Assembly (NCBI RefSeq): GCF_001428045.1
Contig: NZ_LMSD01000041.1
Span: 189,847-253,846, forward strand
Origin: Paenibacillus sp. Soil750
Lineage (GTDB): Bacteria; Bacillota; Bacilli; Paenibacillales; NBRC-103111
Direction of reading: 5' to 3'
Length of the DNA stretch: 64,000 nt
The position numbers were made by a program, and so were the translations under genes. The notes beneath the pieces are model-generated. The model was not told the DNA's origin and ran no database searches. It was given only the letters and a program-made list of their open reading frames with translations. Each line of letters opens with the position of its first letter. Position 1 is the stretch's first letter. Shown here piece after piece: positions 43,488-52,482 of this stretch.

Positions 43488-44738
43488 ATGGACTCGTGGA
43501 ATCGGCAGTTTGCAGCGTTGCTCTCTGTACAATTGCTTGTATCAACCGCGCACGGCATGTTCGTTCCCCTCTTGCCCAGCTTCCTTCAGGATGTTGGGCA
43601 TGTGAGTGGGGATTCGCTTTACATATGGTCAGGCGCCATATTCTCGGCCAATTTCATGATTATGATGCTGCTCATGCCTTTCCTTGGGCGCATCGGAGAT
43701 CGCTACGGGCGTAAGCCAGTGATGCTATGGTCTGGATTTGGGATGACCCTCGTTACGGCTTGCATGTCATTTGCCACCGAGCCTTGGCAGTTGGCATTGC
43801 TGCGATTGGCACAGGGCTGTTTTACTGGCATCCTGCCATTCACCATGGTGCTGATCTTGATTGGAGCTGCCAAGAGTAAGGTTGGCGTTTCGGCTGGCAC
43901 CATGCAAATGATGGGCGAGACCGGATCGCTAATCGGACCTCTGATTGCGTCCTCTTTGCTTACATTTTACTCGGTACGAGGCGCCTATCCAGCAATGAGT
44001 GTGTGCATTTTGCTTGCGACCGTCAGCGTACTTTGTTTTGTCAAAGAAGGACCACGTGCACCTGTTGTATCTAAAATGGAACGGAGCACCTTGCTAACGG
44101 ACTGGAAGCACATTTGGCGGATGAAGCCGCTCCCCTCGTTGCTGCTTAGTAGCCTATGCATTAATTTCGCACTAGTCGGGACGAATCCGATTATCCCTTA
44201 CTACGTGCGGCAATCCACGCATACGCTCGCCTTTCTCAACGATCAATGGCTGCTCGGCATCACCTTATCGGCGACCTCTCTCGCCGTTATCATTTTCTCC
44301 CCGTTGCTGGGCATGCTCTCCGATCGCGTAGGACCTTTGTTGTTGCTTAAAATAGCGACCAGCACCGCGTTTCTCCTTTGTATCGTGCAAGCTGTGACGC
44401 ACTTTTATCCGCTCATCCTTGCGTGTCGGTTTACGCTCGGCCTGTGTGTGGCGGGCATGATGCCTAACATTCAAGCTCAGGTGCGAGGCCTAGTCCGCAA
44501 GGGGATGGAGGGGCAGACCTTCGCCATGGTGAACTCATGGATGTTCCTTGGCTGCCTAACTGGGCCTCTGCTCGGTGGCGTTATCGTCGCTCATTTCGGC
44601 ATTCGTGGCTGGTTTATTACCGCTATGCTCGTCTTTGGCGTTAGTTGCTGGCAAGCTTTTCACATTGGAAGCTACCCATCGCGGAAGGCAGAGATGGAAG
44701 TAACTCAAGCAGGCCAGCGTGCGACCACAGTGGGTTGA
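43488..44738 (+). CDS. MFS transporter, MdtG/TetA-like efflux type
   Basis: Twelve-helix carrier of 416 residues. The motif-A loop is GRIGDRYGRKPVMLW, and the second half has GMLSDRVGPLLLLK. MQMMGETGSLIGPLIAS corresponds to the motif-C region of drug/H+ antiporters. It starts five bases after the nitroreductase stop with a weak ribosome site, so translational coupling is likely. Export of a product or an unwanted metabolite of the operon is possible. It closes the operon before a strong terminator. Confidence 0.92.
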   Translation: MDSWNRQFAALLSVQLLVSTAHGMFVPLLPSFLQDVGHVSGDSLYIWSGAIFSANFMIMMLLMPFLGRIGDRYGRKPVMLWSGFGMTLVTACMSFATEPWQLALLRLAQGCFTGILPFTMVLILIGAAKSKVGVSAGTMQMMGETGSLIGPLIASSLLTFYSVRGAYPAMSVCILLATVSVLCFVKEGPRAPVVSKMERSTLLTDWKHIWRMKPLPSLLLSSLCINFALVGTNPIIPYYVRQSTHTLAFLNDQWLLGITLSATSLAVIIFSPLLGMLSDRVGPLLLLKIATSTAFLLCIVQAVTHFYPLILACRFTLGLCVAGMMPNIQAQVRGLVRKGMEGQTFAMVNSWMFLGCLTGPLLGGVIVAHFGIRGWFITAMLVFGVSCWQAFHIGSYPSRKAEMEVTQAGQRATTVG

Positions 44739-44775
44739 TTGGTAATAGAACCTGTTCTGGAACCGCTATCCAGAC

Positions 44776-44803
44776 TAACGAACCCTTTAGGGGGTTCGTT
44801 TTT
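44776..44803 (+). terminator. Intrinsic terminator of the organosulfur-type operon
   Basis: ACGAACCC (44778-44785) pairs with GGGTTCGT (44792-44799), followed by TTTTT. Confidence 0.88.
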
Positions 44804-44822
44804 GCGTTTCTTTAAAGGAGAC

Positions 44823-44841
44823 TATTGTAGATACAACAGAA
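44823..44841 (+). repeat. 19-base motif, copy 1
   Basis: ATTGTAGATACAACAGAAT recurs with one change (ATTGTAGATACGACAGAAT) at 56778-56796 just after a GH32 stop codon. It is short and of unknown meaning. Confidence 0.35.
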
Positions 44842-44872
44842 TCGACAGCCTTCCAGTAGTTCGAAGCACATT

Positions 44873-45160
44873 CGAAAGGGATCGAGGATGCGCTATTTTT
44901 GCGAAAATGGCTACATTCACGCAGAGGGGGAACGTGGATGCCTTATTCCCGAGAAACAAAGGGAAAACACACCTTAATTGGATGGATAGCGAACTGACGT
45001 TCCTCTCGTGCTGCAATTAGCCGATAAAATGCTCCAATAGTGCACGCACGTTCCCCTTCATCTCAATTTAGCATGTTTAATTCCAATTAGCGCCCCAAGT
45101 CCCACGTCAGCTGCATACAGTTCCTCTCCCACCCAGCACCCGCCAACACCTCCCCTTTTA
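44873..45160 (+). repeat. Four-unit intergenic element, second sequence family
   Basis: This fills the 546-base gap after the MFS gene. Units at about 44873-44910 and 44922-44959 read GGGAACGTGGATGCCTTATT-like; units at 44972-45008 and 45021-45059 are the same in reverse (GGGAACGT-like on the minus strand). Start spacing within each pair is about 50. A C-rich tract (about 45095-45160) follows. The layout matches the 17.8 kb element, but the core sequence differs. Confidence 0.65.
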
Positions 45161-45284
45161 CTTTCATTCCTAAGCATGATAATTTTATAAGTTAGAAGCA
45201 GAGCATTTTGAATTTAATGTTTCGTCCCCTTTGATAAGATGATGACAAGAACAACAATAGAGTATTGAGAGGGGCAATAATCGT

Positions 45285-46649
45285 ATGAAAAAGCTCAGTC
45301 AAACAGTCGTAAGCGCTATCGTAGTTGGTGGCTTGTTGGCGGGATGTTCTTCCCAAAGTGATAGTGGAGGCACAGCAAGCACATCTTCGTCATCCGTACC
45401 AAGCCAAACAGACACAGCCGTGAAAAAAGAAGAAAAAGTAAAACTTACATTTTGGAGAAACTCGGGGAATGATACAGAGAATGCAGCTTATGACAAGTTA
45501 GTAGCCTCTTTTATGCAGAAGTATCCAAATATTTCCGTGGAAATGACACCGATTCCATACTCGGATTATGATACGAAATTGCGTGTATCCATCGCTTCTG
45601 GAAGTCCACCTGACATCATGGCGCTAGATGCACCAACCGTAGGTTCGTATGCCAACGCGGGAGCTCTTAAGCCATTGACGGCGTACTTCAAGGCAGATGG
45701 CAATATGGATGATGTTCCGAAATCAACACTAGCTACTTACACGTATCAAAATGAAATCTACATGGCACCGCTAACCGAGTCTTCGATTGCGATGTTCTAT
45801 AACAAGAAGCTATTCCAAGCGAAAGGCATTCCGCTTCCTTCCAAAAACCCCGATGAACCGTGGACATGGGATCAAGTTTTGGATGCTGCCAAGAAAGTGA
45901 ACGATCCAGCGAAGGGGATCTTTGGTATCGATCCTGCGCAGGGCTTTGGTAACGCGGGAGGTACAGCTTACTTCAAGTATCCGATTATATGGCAGCTGGG
46001 TGGCGAGATCATGAGCCCAGATGGTAAAACGTCCAAAGGCTACCTAGATTCACCGCAAACGAAAAAAGCCGTACAGTTCTTCTCCGATTTGTACAACAAA
46101 GATAAAGTATCTGCATTGGAGTACCCGCCGGATCCGTTCCCTAACGGCAAGCTGGCCATTACGATTGACGGCTCGTGGTCCTTGGCTAATTTGAAGGAGA
46201 AATTCCCTAATTTCAAGTTGGGCGAAGACTATGATATTGCACCGTTGCCAAAAGGAACAGCGCAAGCGGTAGCCAACGGCAGCTGGGCCCTCGGTATTTC
46301 AGGGAAAAGTAAGCATCCAGATGAAGCTTGGAAGTTTATCAACTGGGTAACGGGTGAAGAAGGTCAGAAAACGTATGCAGGTATGACGAAAGATATCCCA
46401 TCCCGTTATTCTTCTGCAAAGGCGTTCCCAGAGCTGAATGAATATCCGAAGAACATCTTCGTTATTCAGAATCAGAAGTACGGCAGACCACGTCCAATCA
46501 CGCCGATCTTCCCGCAAATGTCAGATGCTGTGAACAAAATGTTTGAGGATGTCACGATCGGCAAAAGAAACATTGATGCGTCTATCGCAGAGGCCGTTAC
46601 GACAATTGATAAAGCGTACGCAGATGTCCTAGCACAGCAGAAGAAGTAA
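45285..46649 (+). CDS. Sugar-binding lipoprotein (CUT1) of the fructan locus
   Basis: Binding protein of 454 residues, family 1. The lipoprotein signal ends LLAGC (C21). Family blocks include TFWRNSGNDTENAAYDKLVASFMQKYPNISVEM, GSPPDIMALDAPTVGSYANAG and PDEAWKFINWVTGEEGQ. GAGAGGGGC precedes the ATG. It is followed by a sensor kinase/response regulator pair and, further on, by permease genes that are otherwise without a binding protein, so it probably serves those permeases and delivers fructo-oligosaccharides or sucrose. Confidence 0.93.
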   Translation: MKKLSQTVVSAIVVGGLLAGCSSQSDSGGTASTSSSSVPSQTDTAVKKEEKVKLTFWRNSGNDTENAAYDKLVASFMQKYPNISVEMTPIPYSDYDTKLRVSIASGSPPDIMALDAPTVGSYANAGALKPLTAYFKADGNMDDVPKSTLATYTYQNEIYMAPLTESSIAMFYNKKLFQAKGIPLPSKNPDEPWTWDQVLDAAKKVNDPAKGIFGIDPAQGFGNAGGTAYFKYPIIWQLGGEIMSPDGKTSKGYLDSPQTKKAVQFFSDLYNKDKVSALEYPPDPFPNGKLAITIDGSWSLANLKEKFPNFKLGEDYDIAPLPKGTAQAVANGSWALGISGKSKHPDEAWKFINWVTGEEGQKTYAGMTKDIPSRYSSAKAFPELNEYPKNIFVIQNQKYGRPRPITPIFPQMSDAVNKMFEDVTIGKRNIDASIAEAVTTIDKAYADVLAQQKK

Positions 46650-46665
46650 GCAATTCCAGATAAGT

Positions 46666-46695
46666 GAGACGAATCATTTCGATGATCGTCTCTTT
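46666..46695 (+). terminator. Intrinsic terminator after the sugar-binding protein
   Basis: GAGACGA (46666-46672) pairs with TCGTCTC (46686-46692), followed by TTTG. It may act as a partial terminator that lowers kinase expression relative to the binding protein. Confidence 0.7.
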
Positions 46696-46759
46696 GTCGT
46701 TGTTTCGTCAGACGGCTGAGAGGTATGATATAAAGAATCAGACATAACGGGGGGATATC

Positions 46760-48541
46760 ATGTTTTTCTCATTGAGGAGCCGTTTGATGGCGGTTTTCTC
46801 GGTTCTACTGCTTCTCCCTTTTGCCACTTTGGCCTATATCCTTAGTGAGGAAGCGACCAAGTCAATCAAGTCGTCGATCGAAGCTTCAACCTCTCAAACG
46901 ATCGAGCAGTTCGCCTCGCATGTGGGGACGCTGTTGACACAAGTGGAGGATACAGGCAATCAGGTAATGAGCTCCCGAGTCACACAGGACTGGCTGACCG
47001 TTCATTTGAACCCAGATAGCACCATTCAGGAACGAGTGCTCACGAAGCAACGATTGCGGGAGTATTTCTCCTCCTATGGGGTGAACAACTCCAGCGGCAT
47101 TTCCATTAGTGCGTTCGCCGAAGATGCTGGCGGTGTGTGGACACAAGACAGAACCTACAAGAACAGCGCGTGGTTTCAGGATTTTATTCATGAAAACAAG
47201 CGTTGGACGACCGCGCACAAGGATGTCGATCAGTCGGATGATTTTATGAGAGCTCGATCGATTAATAGCTTCCTTTTCCCACTCGTACAATTACAATCGC
47301 TAAAAAATATGGGCTTCATCAAAGTGAATTATCCAACAACCCTGCTTCGCAATGCCATTGAAAAGATTCATGTAGGGAAGACAGGGAAGGTCGTTTTGCT
47401 GACGCATGACGGCAACAGTGTGCTGGATCAGAATCTGTCTGAAGACAAGGACATGCTAGGGAATGGGCTTCAGCTGATTGATGCACGTTATGACGGGGAA
47501 GCTAGTGGAATTTTCCCAATGGAGGCGAAAGGAGAGACGAATCTGCTCTTTTTCCGCAAGCTGCCTGCTCAGAATTGGACGATTATCGGGAGTGTGCCTG
47601 AGGCTGAATTGTATGAAAAAATCACACACATTCGCCAAACGATGCTTGTCGTTAGTATTTTGTTGCTAATCGTTGCGATATTGGCAGCCTTTTGGCTGTC
47701 CGCAGGTATTACCAAGCCGCTGAGTGTGATGGGGAGAGCAATGAAACATGTAGAGCGCGGGGAGTTTCAGCAGGCGCTGCACATGATGCCGAAGGTTGGC
47801 CAGGGCCATAGTGAAGTGAACTATGTGACAAGGGTTTTCGAGCAGATGACCCATCGGCTGCGCTATTTAATCGAGACAGAGTTCGAGACGAACTTACGTA
47901 GGAAAAATGCCGAGTACAAAGCACTGCTGCTGCAGATCAATCCGCATTTTTATAATAATACGCTTGAAATCATTAGTGGTCTGGCGGCGATGAAGCGGGA
48001 AGACCTTGTGATGGATGCGACGGAAGCTTTGGGCAAAATGATGAGATACTCGCTTAACCTGGGTAGTGATTTGGTTCGAGTAGCAGAAGAAATGGCGTAT
48101 ATCCGGGATTATTTGTTCATCCTTCATTTGAGGCATGAGGAGCGATTGCAAATTGTGATCGAAGAAGATCCCGAGGCAGCCCATTTCTTGATCGCCAAAT
48201 TCATCATTCAACCTCTGGTCGAAAATGCGGTGAAGTATAGTTTAGAGAAGGATGGCGTTGCGCGGGTTACCCTAAGGACGAAGCTGCAAGAGAATAAATT
48301 GCTGATCTCCGTGAAGGATAATGGCACTGGCATGTCACCGGAATTGGTTCAAAATCTACGGGAAGAGATCAAGATGGGTGATCCTGTAGCAATCCTCAGT
48401 ACCGAGGGGCAGAGTATCGGACTTCGCAATGTTTTATCACGATGTCGACTGAATTATGGTAAGCAATTTCATTTAGAGCTGTATTCAAAGCTTGGTGAGG
48501 GGACGGAACTTAACCTGATCCTGCCGCTAATAAGGAGCTGA
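46760..48541 (+). CDS. YesM-type sensor histidine kinase
   Basis: Membrane kinase of 593 residues. A helix near 10-28 and another near 290-315 bracket a Cache-like extracytoplasmic sensor; a HAMP domain follows (SAGITKPLSVMGRAMKHVERGEF). The His_kinase box has the phosphoacceptor H396 in LQINPHFYNNTLEII, and the ATPase domain shows the N-box QPLVENAVKYSLE and the DNGTGM motif. GGGGGG precedes the ATG. It is paired with the adjacent AraC-type response regulator. It probably senses an extracellular sugar, perhaps through the binding protein. Confidence 0.94.
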   Translation: MFFSLRSRLMAVFSVLLLLPFATLAYILSEEATKSIKSSIEASTSQTIEQFASHVGTLLTQVEDTGNQVMSSRVTQDWLTVHLNPDSTIQERVLTKQRLREYFSSYGVNNSSGISISAFAEDAGGVWTQDRTYKNSAWFQDFIHENKRWTTAHKDVDQSDDFMRARSINSFLFPLVQLQSLKNMGFIKVNYPTTLLRNAIEKIHVGKTGKVVLLTHDGNSVLDQNLSEDKDMLGNGLQLIDARYDGEASGIFPMEAKGETNLLFFRKLPAQNWTIIGSVPEAELYEKITHIRQTMLVVSILLLIVAILAAFWLSAGITKPLSVMGRAMKHVERGEFQQALHMMPKVGQGHSEVNYVTRVFEQMTHRLRYLIETEFETNLRRKNAEYKALLLQINPHFYNNTLEIISGLAAMKREDLVMDATEALGKMMRYSLNLGSDLVRVAEEMAYIRDYLFILHLRHEERLQIVIEEDPEAAHFLIAKFIIQPLVENAVKYSLEKDGVARVTLRTKLQENKLLISVKDNGTGMSPELVQNLREEIKMGDPVAILSTEGQSIGLRNVLSRCRLNYGKQFHLELYSKLGEGTELNLILPLIRS

Positions 48542-48551
48542 CAACTGAGAG

Positions 48552-50165
48552 ATGTACAGAATCATGTTGATTGATGATGAGGTCGGCGTTCGCAACAGTA
48601 TTAAAGCCAAAATCGATTGGACATCCACCGGTTTCGAAATTGCTCTGGAAGCGGCTAATGGTCTGGAAGCTCTGCAGCTCCTTGAGGAGCACCCTCTACC
48701 GGATATTGTTATTACTGATGTGCGTATGCCACAAATGGATGGGATTGCTTTCGTTAGCGCATGCAAGGAAAAGTACCCCGCGCTTCGTATTATTGTGCTT
48801 TCTGGCTACTCGGATTTTGAATATATGAAGGCTGCTATTCAGCTTGGGGTGAAAGATTATCTGCTCAAACCTGTGGTTCGCAGTGAGCTGACCGCACTTC
48901 TTGGCAAGCTAGCCGCGGAATTGGAAGAAGATCGCAATCGCTTGCGGGAGCAAGATCAAGAGGAAATCAAAAACCATCAACAGCTTGTGCTGATGCAAGA
49001 GCAGCTTCTTTGGCAGCTGGTGAAGGATGAATGGTTCAGCGTGTCCACCATGAAGGAGCGGATGGAGCAGTTACAGTTATCAACGTTAGCAAGTGACGAT
49101 GTTCATGCTCAATTTGTAACCGTAGAGATGCGTATTCCCCCAGGACGTTTGGACGATTGGAGTGAGCGGAAAGACTTGCTGTACTTAGCTTTTCAGATGT
49201 TGTGCCGGGAGTCCGCCGAGAAATGGGAGCACATCTATCCGTTCTACGCGATGAGTCATCCTGCGATGATACATTTTGTCATTCGGATTCAAAATGCCCA
49301 GCATGACCGCTTCTTGGCTGACTTCGTACGCAAGCTGAAGCGGGATATCCAAAGCTACCTCAAAGTAGATAGTGTGCTCGGTATTGGCGAGCCTATCCAT
49401 GGTTTGAGGCAGCTGAAGGACGGCTACGCATCAAGTATGCTCGCCTGGAGTCAGGGCACGATTCATTCCGATAAAGCTGAGCCGGATCGAAATGTGCTCG
49501 CCATGACGCACAGCTTTTCACCGGAGGTGGAGAGAAAGCTGATGCAAACCATCGAAAATCTCGATATGCCTGCTTTTACAAAGCAGCTGCACGCTATTTT
49601 CTCTGTGGATCGAGATACGCCGATGTTTGTGTTCACCTTTTTGACCTTACGCATTATTCTCTTGTTTAACGCCATTGCTAAGAAATTCGAGCTTGGAGAC
49701 ATGTCTCTTCAGAACTATCTCTGGAACTGCCAGATGACGGTGAGAGACTACTCCTCCCGAGAGCAGGTGCTTGAACAGCTTCACGACATGGCTCGGCTCG
49801 TCATGGAAGAAGTGAGGAAAACCAGGTTCTCCAGCGGCCAGCAAATGATGGAAGCCATTCGCAATTATGTGAATGAGAACTTTTCCTATGAGCTTACGCT
49901 GGCCTCCTTGGCCGAGATGTTTCATATTAATGAAACGTACTTATCTGGGTTGTTTAAGATGAGTGTGGGAGTGACTTTTAGTGACTATGTCACGAGGTTG
50001 CGTTTGAGTCGTGCTGCGGATTTGCTCAAAGAAAGTGAGCTCAAGCTAACGGATATTGCTACATTGGTGGGGTACTCTAGTTCGAGCTATTTTAGCACGG
50101 CTTTCAAGAAGTTTTATGGAAAGGGACCGAAGGAGTATCGGGAGGAATTACGAGTGAGTGATTAG
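48552..50165 (+). CDS. YesN-type AraC response regulator
   Basis: Response regulator of 537 residues. The receiver domain has the acidic pair D8-D9 and phosphoacceptor D56 (VITDVRMPQMDG), with KPV at the switch end. A middle region of about 280 residues links to a C-terminal double helix-turn-helix AraC domain (LTLASLAEMFHINETYLSGLFK and LTDIATLVGYSSSSYFSTAFK). It starts 10 bases after the kinase stop. It should activate the fructan genes downstream. Confidence 0.95.
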   Translation: MYRIMLIDDEVGVRNSIKAKIDWTSTGFEIALEAANGLEALQLLEEHPLPDIVITDVRMPQMDGIAFVSACKEKYPALRIIVLSGYSDFEYMKAAIQLGVKDYLLKPVVRSELTALLGKLAAELEEDRNRLREQDQEEIKNHQQLVLMQEQLLWQLVKDEWFSVSTMKERMEQLQLSTLASDDVHAQFVTVEMRIPPGRLDDWSERKDLLYLAFQMLCRESAEKWEHIYPFYAMSHPAMIHFVIRIQNAQHDRFLADFVRKLKRDIQSYLKVDSVLGIGEPIHGLRQLKDGYASSMLAWSQGTIHSDKAEPDRNVLAMTHSFSPEVERKLMQTIENLDMPAFTKQLHAIFSVDRDTPMFVFTFLTLRIILLFNAIAKKFELGDMSLQNYLWNCQMTVRDYSSREQVLEQLHDMARLVMEEVRKTRFSSGQQMMEAIRNYVNENFSYELTLASLAEMFHINETYLSGLFKMSVGVTFSDYVTRLRLSRAADLLKESELKLTDIATLVGYSSSSYFSTAFKKFYGKGPKEYREELRVSD

Positions 50166-50166
50166 T

Positions 50167-50213
50167 AAAAAGCCCTCAAAGCCATGTAAGTGTATGGCTT
50201 TGGGGGCTTTTTG
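50167..50213 (+). terminator. Strong intrinsic terminator of the two-component pair
   Basis: AAAAAGCCC and AAAGCCAT pair with ATGGCTTT and GGGCTTTTT; the stem is long and ends in a T-run. Confidence 0.9.
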
Positions 50214-50243
50214 TTGTCTGGCTAAGTCAAGAGCTGCTTGCAC

Positions 50244-50510
50244 GAAAATAACAGGAAAACATACAGGTAATTCCGCGGGAATCCTTGATTTTATAAAAGT
50301 AACTGTAAAAAATACAGTTAATTTCAAGTAATTGTTCCAGAAACAGCAGAAACGCTAAAATTACCTACCTATTTTCCAGTTAATCTATAGATTCCAGCTG
50401 AAATCAGAAAAATAACGGGAGGTTTTCCAGTTAGTGATCGGGGGTGCGCCAAGCCGTCTAAAAAACAGCGCTAACAGGGGTGAGCGAGGACGGGGAACGT
50501 CTCTACAAAT
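50244..50510 (-). repeat. Four-unit intergenic element, copy C (inverted)
   Basis: Four AT-rich near-palindromic units at about 50244-50272, 50299-50323, 50356-50385 and 50407-50434, followed by a G-rich tract (50435-50510). Read on the minus strand this gives tract-unit-unit-unit-unit as in copy A at 17.8 kb, with spacing near 51, 60 and 52. The second unit contains TAACTGTA-AAAAA-TACAGTTA, a perfect palindrome around the centre. No gene is seen in this gap. Confidence 0.7.
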
Positions 50511-50547
50511 CATTTTAAAAGCAAACTCCCAATGATATTGAAATCTT

Positions 50548-50600
50548 TCTATTCGCTGACTCGGTACAATAACGATACATCATAATAGACAGCGAATAGA
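50548..50600 (+). promoter_or_regulatory. Promoter bracketed by an 11-base inverted repeat
   Basis: TCTATTCGCTG (50548-50558) and CAGCGAATAGA (50590-50600) are perfect complements flanking a possible -10 TACAAT (50565-50570). The right arm touches the GGGAGG ribosome site. It could be a paired operator for the YesN-type regulator or a leader hairpin. Confidence 0.55.
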
Positions 50601-50610
50601 GGGAGGAACC

Positions 50611-52458
50611 ATGCGGAAGAAATTTGGATTATGGGTGGCGGGTAGCGCTGTGATCATACTTCTGGGTTGGGGGGGAACGGCTTTGGTAGCAGGTGATAAC
50701 AAATCGACGGACTCAGCGGAGGAATCGGCTTTCTCTTACGCGAAGGATCCGACTTATTATACGGAAAAGTTTCGCCCACAGTATCACATATCACCGGAAT
50801 CAGGCAATCTAAGTGACCCGAATGGCATGGTCTATTTTGAAGGAGAGTATCATCAATTCTATCAAAATAGCGGCCAATGGGGTCACGCGGTTAGTCGCGA
50901 TTTAATCCATTGGGAGCATCTGCCGGTCGCGCTATCTAGGGATTCGCTCGGTGAAATTTGGTCAGGCAGCGCGGTTGTGGATGCGAAGGATACGAGTGGC
51001 TTTTTTGGCGGCAAGACGGGTCTAGTCGCGATTTTTACGCATTTCAAAGGCGGCCTGCAATCGCAAAGTATTGCATTTAGCACAGATAAAGGCCGTACCT
51101 GGACCAAATATGAAGGAAATCCAGTGATTCCGAATCCGGGTTTGAAGGATTTCCGAGATCCCAAAGTGATCTGGCACGAGCCGACGAAATCCTGGGTGAT
51201 GGTGGTGTCTGTAGATAATCGTGTTCAATTCTACACATCACCTGACCTCAAAGCATGGAAGCTCGCAAGTGAGTTTGGAAGCGATCAGGGCTCGCATGCG
51301 GCGGTTTGGGAATGTCCGGACTTGTTTGAGCTACCTGTAGAGGGTACCAAAACGAAAAAATGGGTGTTAGCCGTCAGCATCGGTAGCAACAGCACGACCA
51401 AAGGCTCCACGGCTCAATACTTCGTTGGCACGTTCGACGGTCACACGTTCAAGAACGATAACCCAGCTTCCGATGTCTTGTGGACGGATTATGGGAAGGA
51501 TTTCTATGCAGCTGTGTCTTATTCGGATATTCCGGCAAAAGATGGACGTCGCATTTGGCTAGGTTGGATGTCCAACTGGCGTTATCCGTTTGCGATGCCG
51601 ACAGGAGCTTGGAAGGGGAATATGTCTATCCCGCGTGAGCTGCGGTTGAGGAATATTCCTGATCAAGGCATTCGCTTGATTCAGGAGCCGATCAACGAAT
51701 TACAGACGCTGCGGGGCAAAGAAGTAATGGTGAAGAAGCAGCAGTTAGCGGAAGGAGTTAATCCGTTTGATCATATAAAAGGTACATCTTATGAGCTGAT
51801 CTCGGAGCTTACAGTTCTGCCGAAAAGCAAGGTCGAATTCCAGCTCCGCAAAGGAACGGATCAAGCAACGAAAGTCACCTATGATGCTGAGACGGAAAAG
51901 CTAACGATAGACAGAACCCAATCGGGTATCACCTCATTCGAGAAAGGCTTCGCCGAACAAGTGTCGGCACCACTGAGGCTGAAGAACGGCAAGCTCAAAC
52001 TTCAATTTTTCGTGGATGAGGCTAGTTTGGAGGTATTTGCTAATGATGGCGAGGCTGTTGTTTCTAGCCTGATCTTCCCTGATCCCACGAGCAATCGACT
52101 GGAACTGACTGCGTCAGAGGGCACTGTCACGCTGGAAAAAGCGCAGTTTTATCCGATGGGGACGGTTTGGCGTAAGGAAGATGTGAACGGTACAACGCCA
52201 CGGAGAGTAGTGTTGAACAATACTACGTTCGATGTAGCGGTGAACAGCAGCCAACTTATCGCAGCATCCGTTATTCCACTGAGCGCACCACAGGAGCTGA
52301 AGTGGACATCTAGCGATGAAGGAATCGCGTCTGTTTCAGTGGATAACGGAGGGGCAATGGTGCGCGGTGTTAAGACTGGGCAGGCTGAAATCAAGGCGAC
52401 TAGCCAGGATGGAACGGTTATGTCGAGTCTCCAAGTATACGTTTTTGATGGCAAATGA
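50611..52458 (+). CDS. Surface GH32 levanase/inulinase with BIG2 domain
   Basis: Extracellular fructan hydrolase of 615 residues. A signal or membrane-anchor helix (about 8-27) is followed by a GH32 domain with the nucleophile D69 in LSDPNGMVY, the transition-state Asp in RDPKV (D183) and the acid/base E234 in WECPDLF. A beta-sandwich C-domain and a BIG2 Ig-like domain (about 525-615) end the chain. It should degrade levan, inulin or sucrose outside the cell, feeding the adjacent importer. There is no SLH or LPXTG anchor, so it may stay bound by the N-terminal helix. Confidence 0.93.
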   Translation: MRKKFGLWVAGSAVIILLGWGGTALVAGDNKSTDSAEESAFSYAKDPTYYTEKFRPQYHISPESGNLSDPNGMVYFEGEYHQFYQNSGQWGHAVSRDLIHWEHLPVALSRDSLGEIWSGSAVVDAKDTSGFFGGKTGLVAIFTHFKGGLQSQSIAFSTDKGRTWTKYEGNPVIPNPGLKDFRDPKVIWHEPTKSWVMVVSVDNRVQFYTSPDLKAWKLASEFGSDQGSHAAVWECPDLFELPVEGTKTKKWVLAVSIGSNSTTKGSTAQYFVGTFDGHTFKNDNPASDVLWTDYGKDFYAAVSYSDIPAKDGRRIWLGWMSNWRYPFAMPTGAWKGNMSIPRELRLRNIPDQGIRLIQEPINELQTLRGKEVMVKKQQLAEGVNPFDHIKGTSYELISELTVLPKSKVEFQLRKGTDQATKVTYDAETEKLTIDRTQSGITSFEKGFAEQVSAPLRLKNGKLKLQFFVDEASLEVFANDGEAVVSSLIFPDPTSNRLELTASEGTVTLEKAQFYPMGTVWRKEDVNGTTPRRVVLNNTTFDVAVNSSQLIAASVIPLSAPQELKWTSSDEGIASVSVDNGGAMVRGVKTGQAEIKATSQDGTVMSSLQVYVFDGK

Positions 52459-52482
52459 CAGATGTGAATGGAGGGGTAAGCT

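Noticed and set aside
44739-45020. 93-codon frame directly after the MFS gene
   Set aside because: Runs through the terminator and the repeat units; it has no protein-like pattern.
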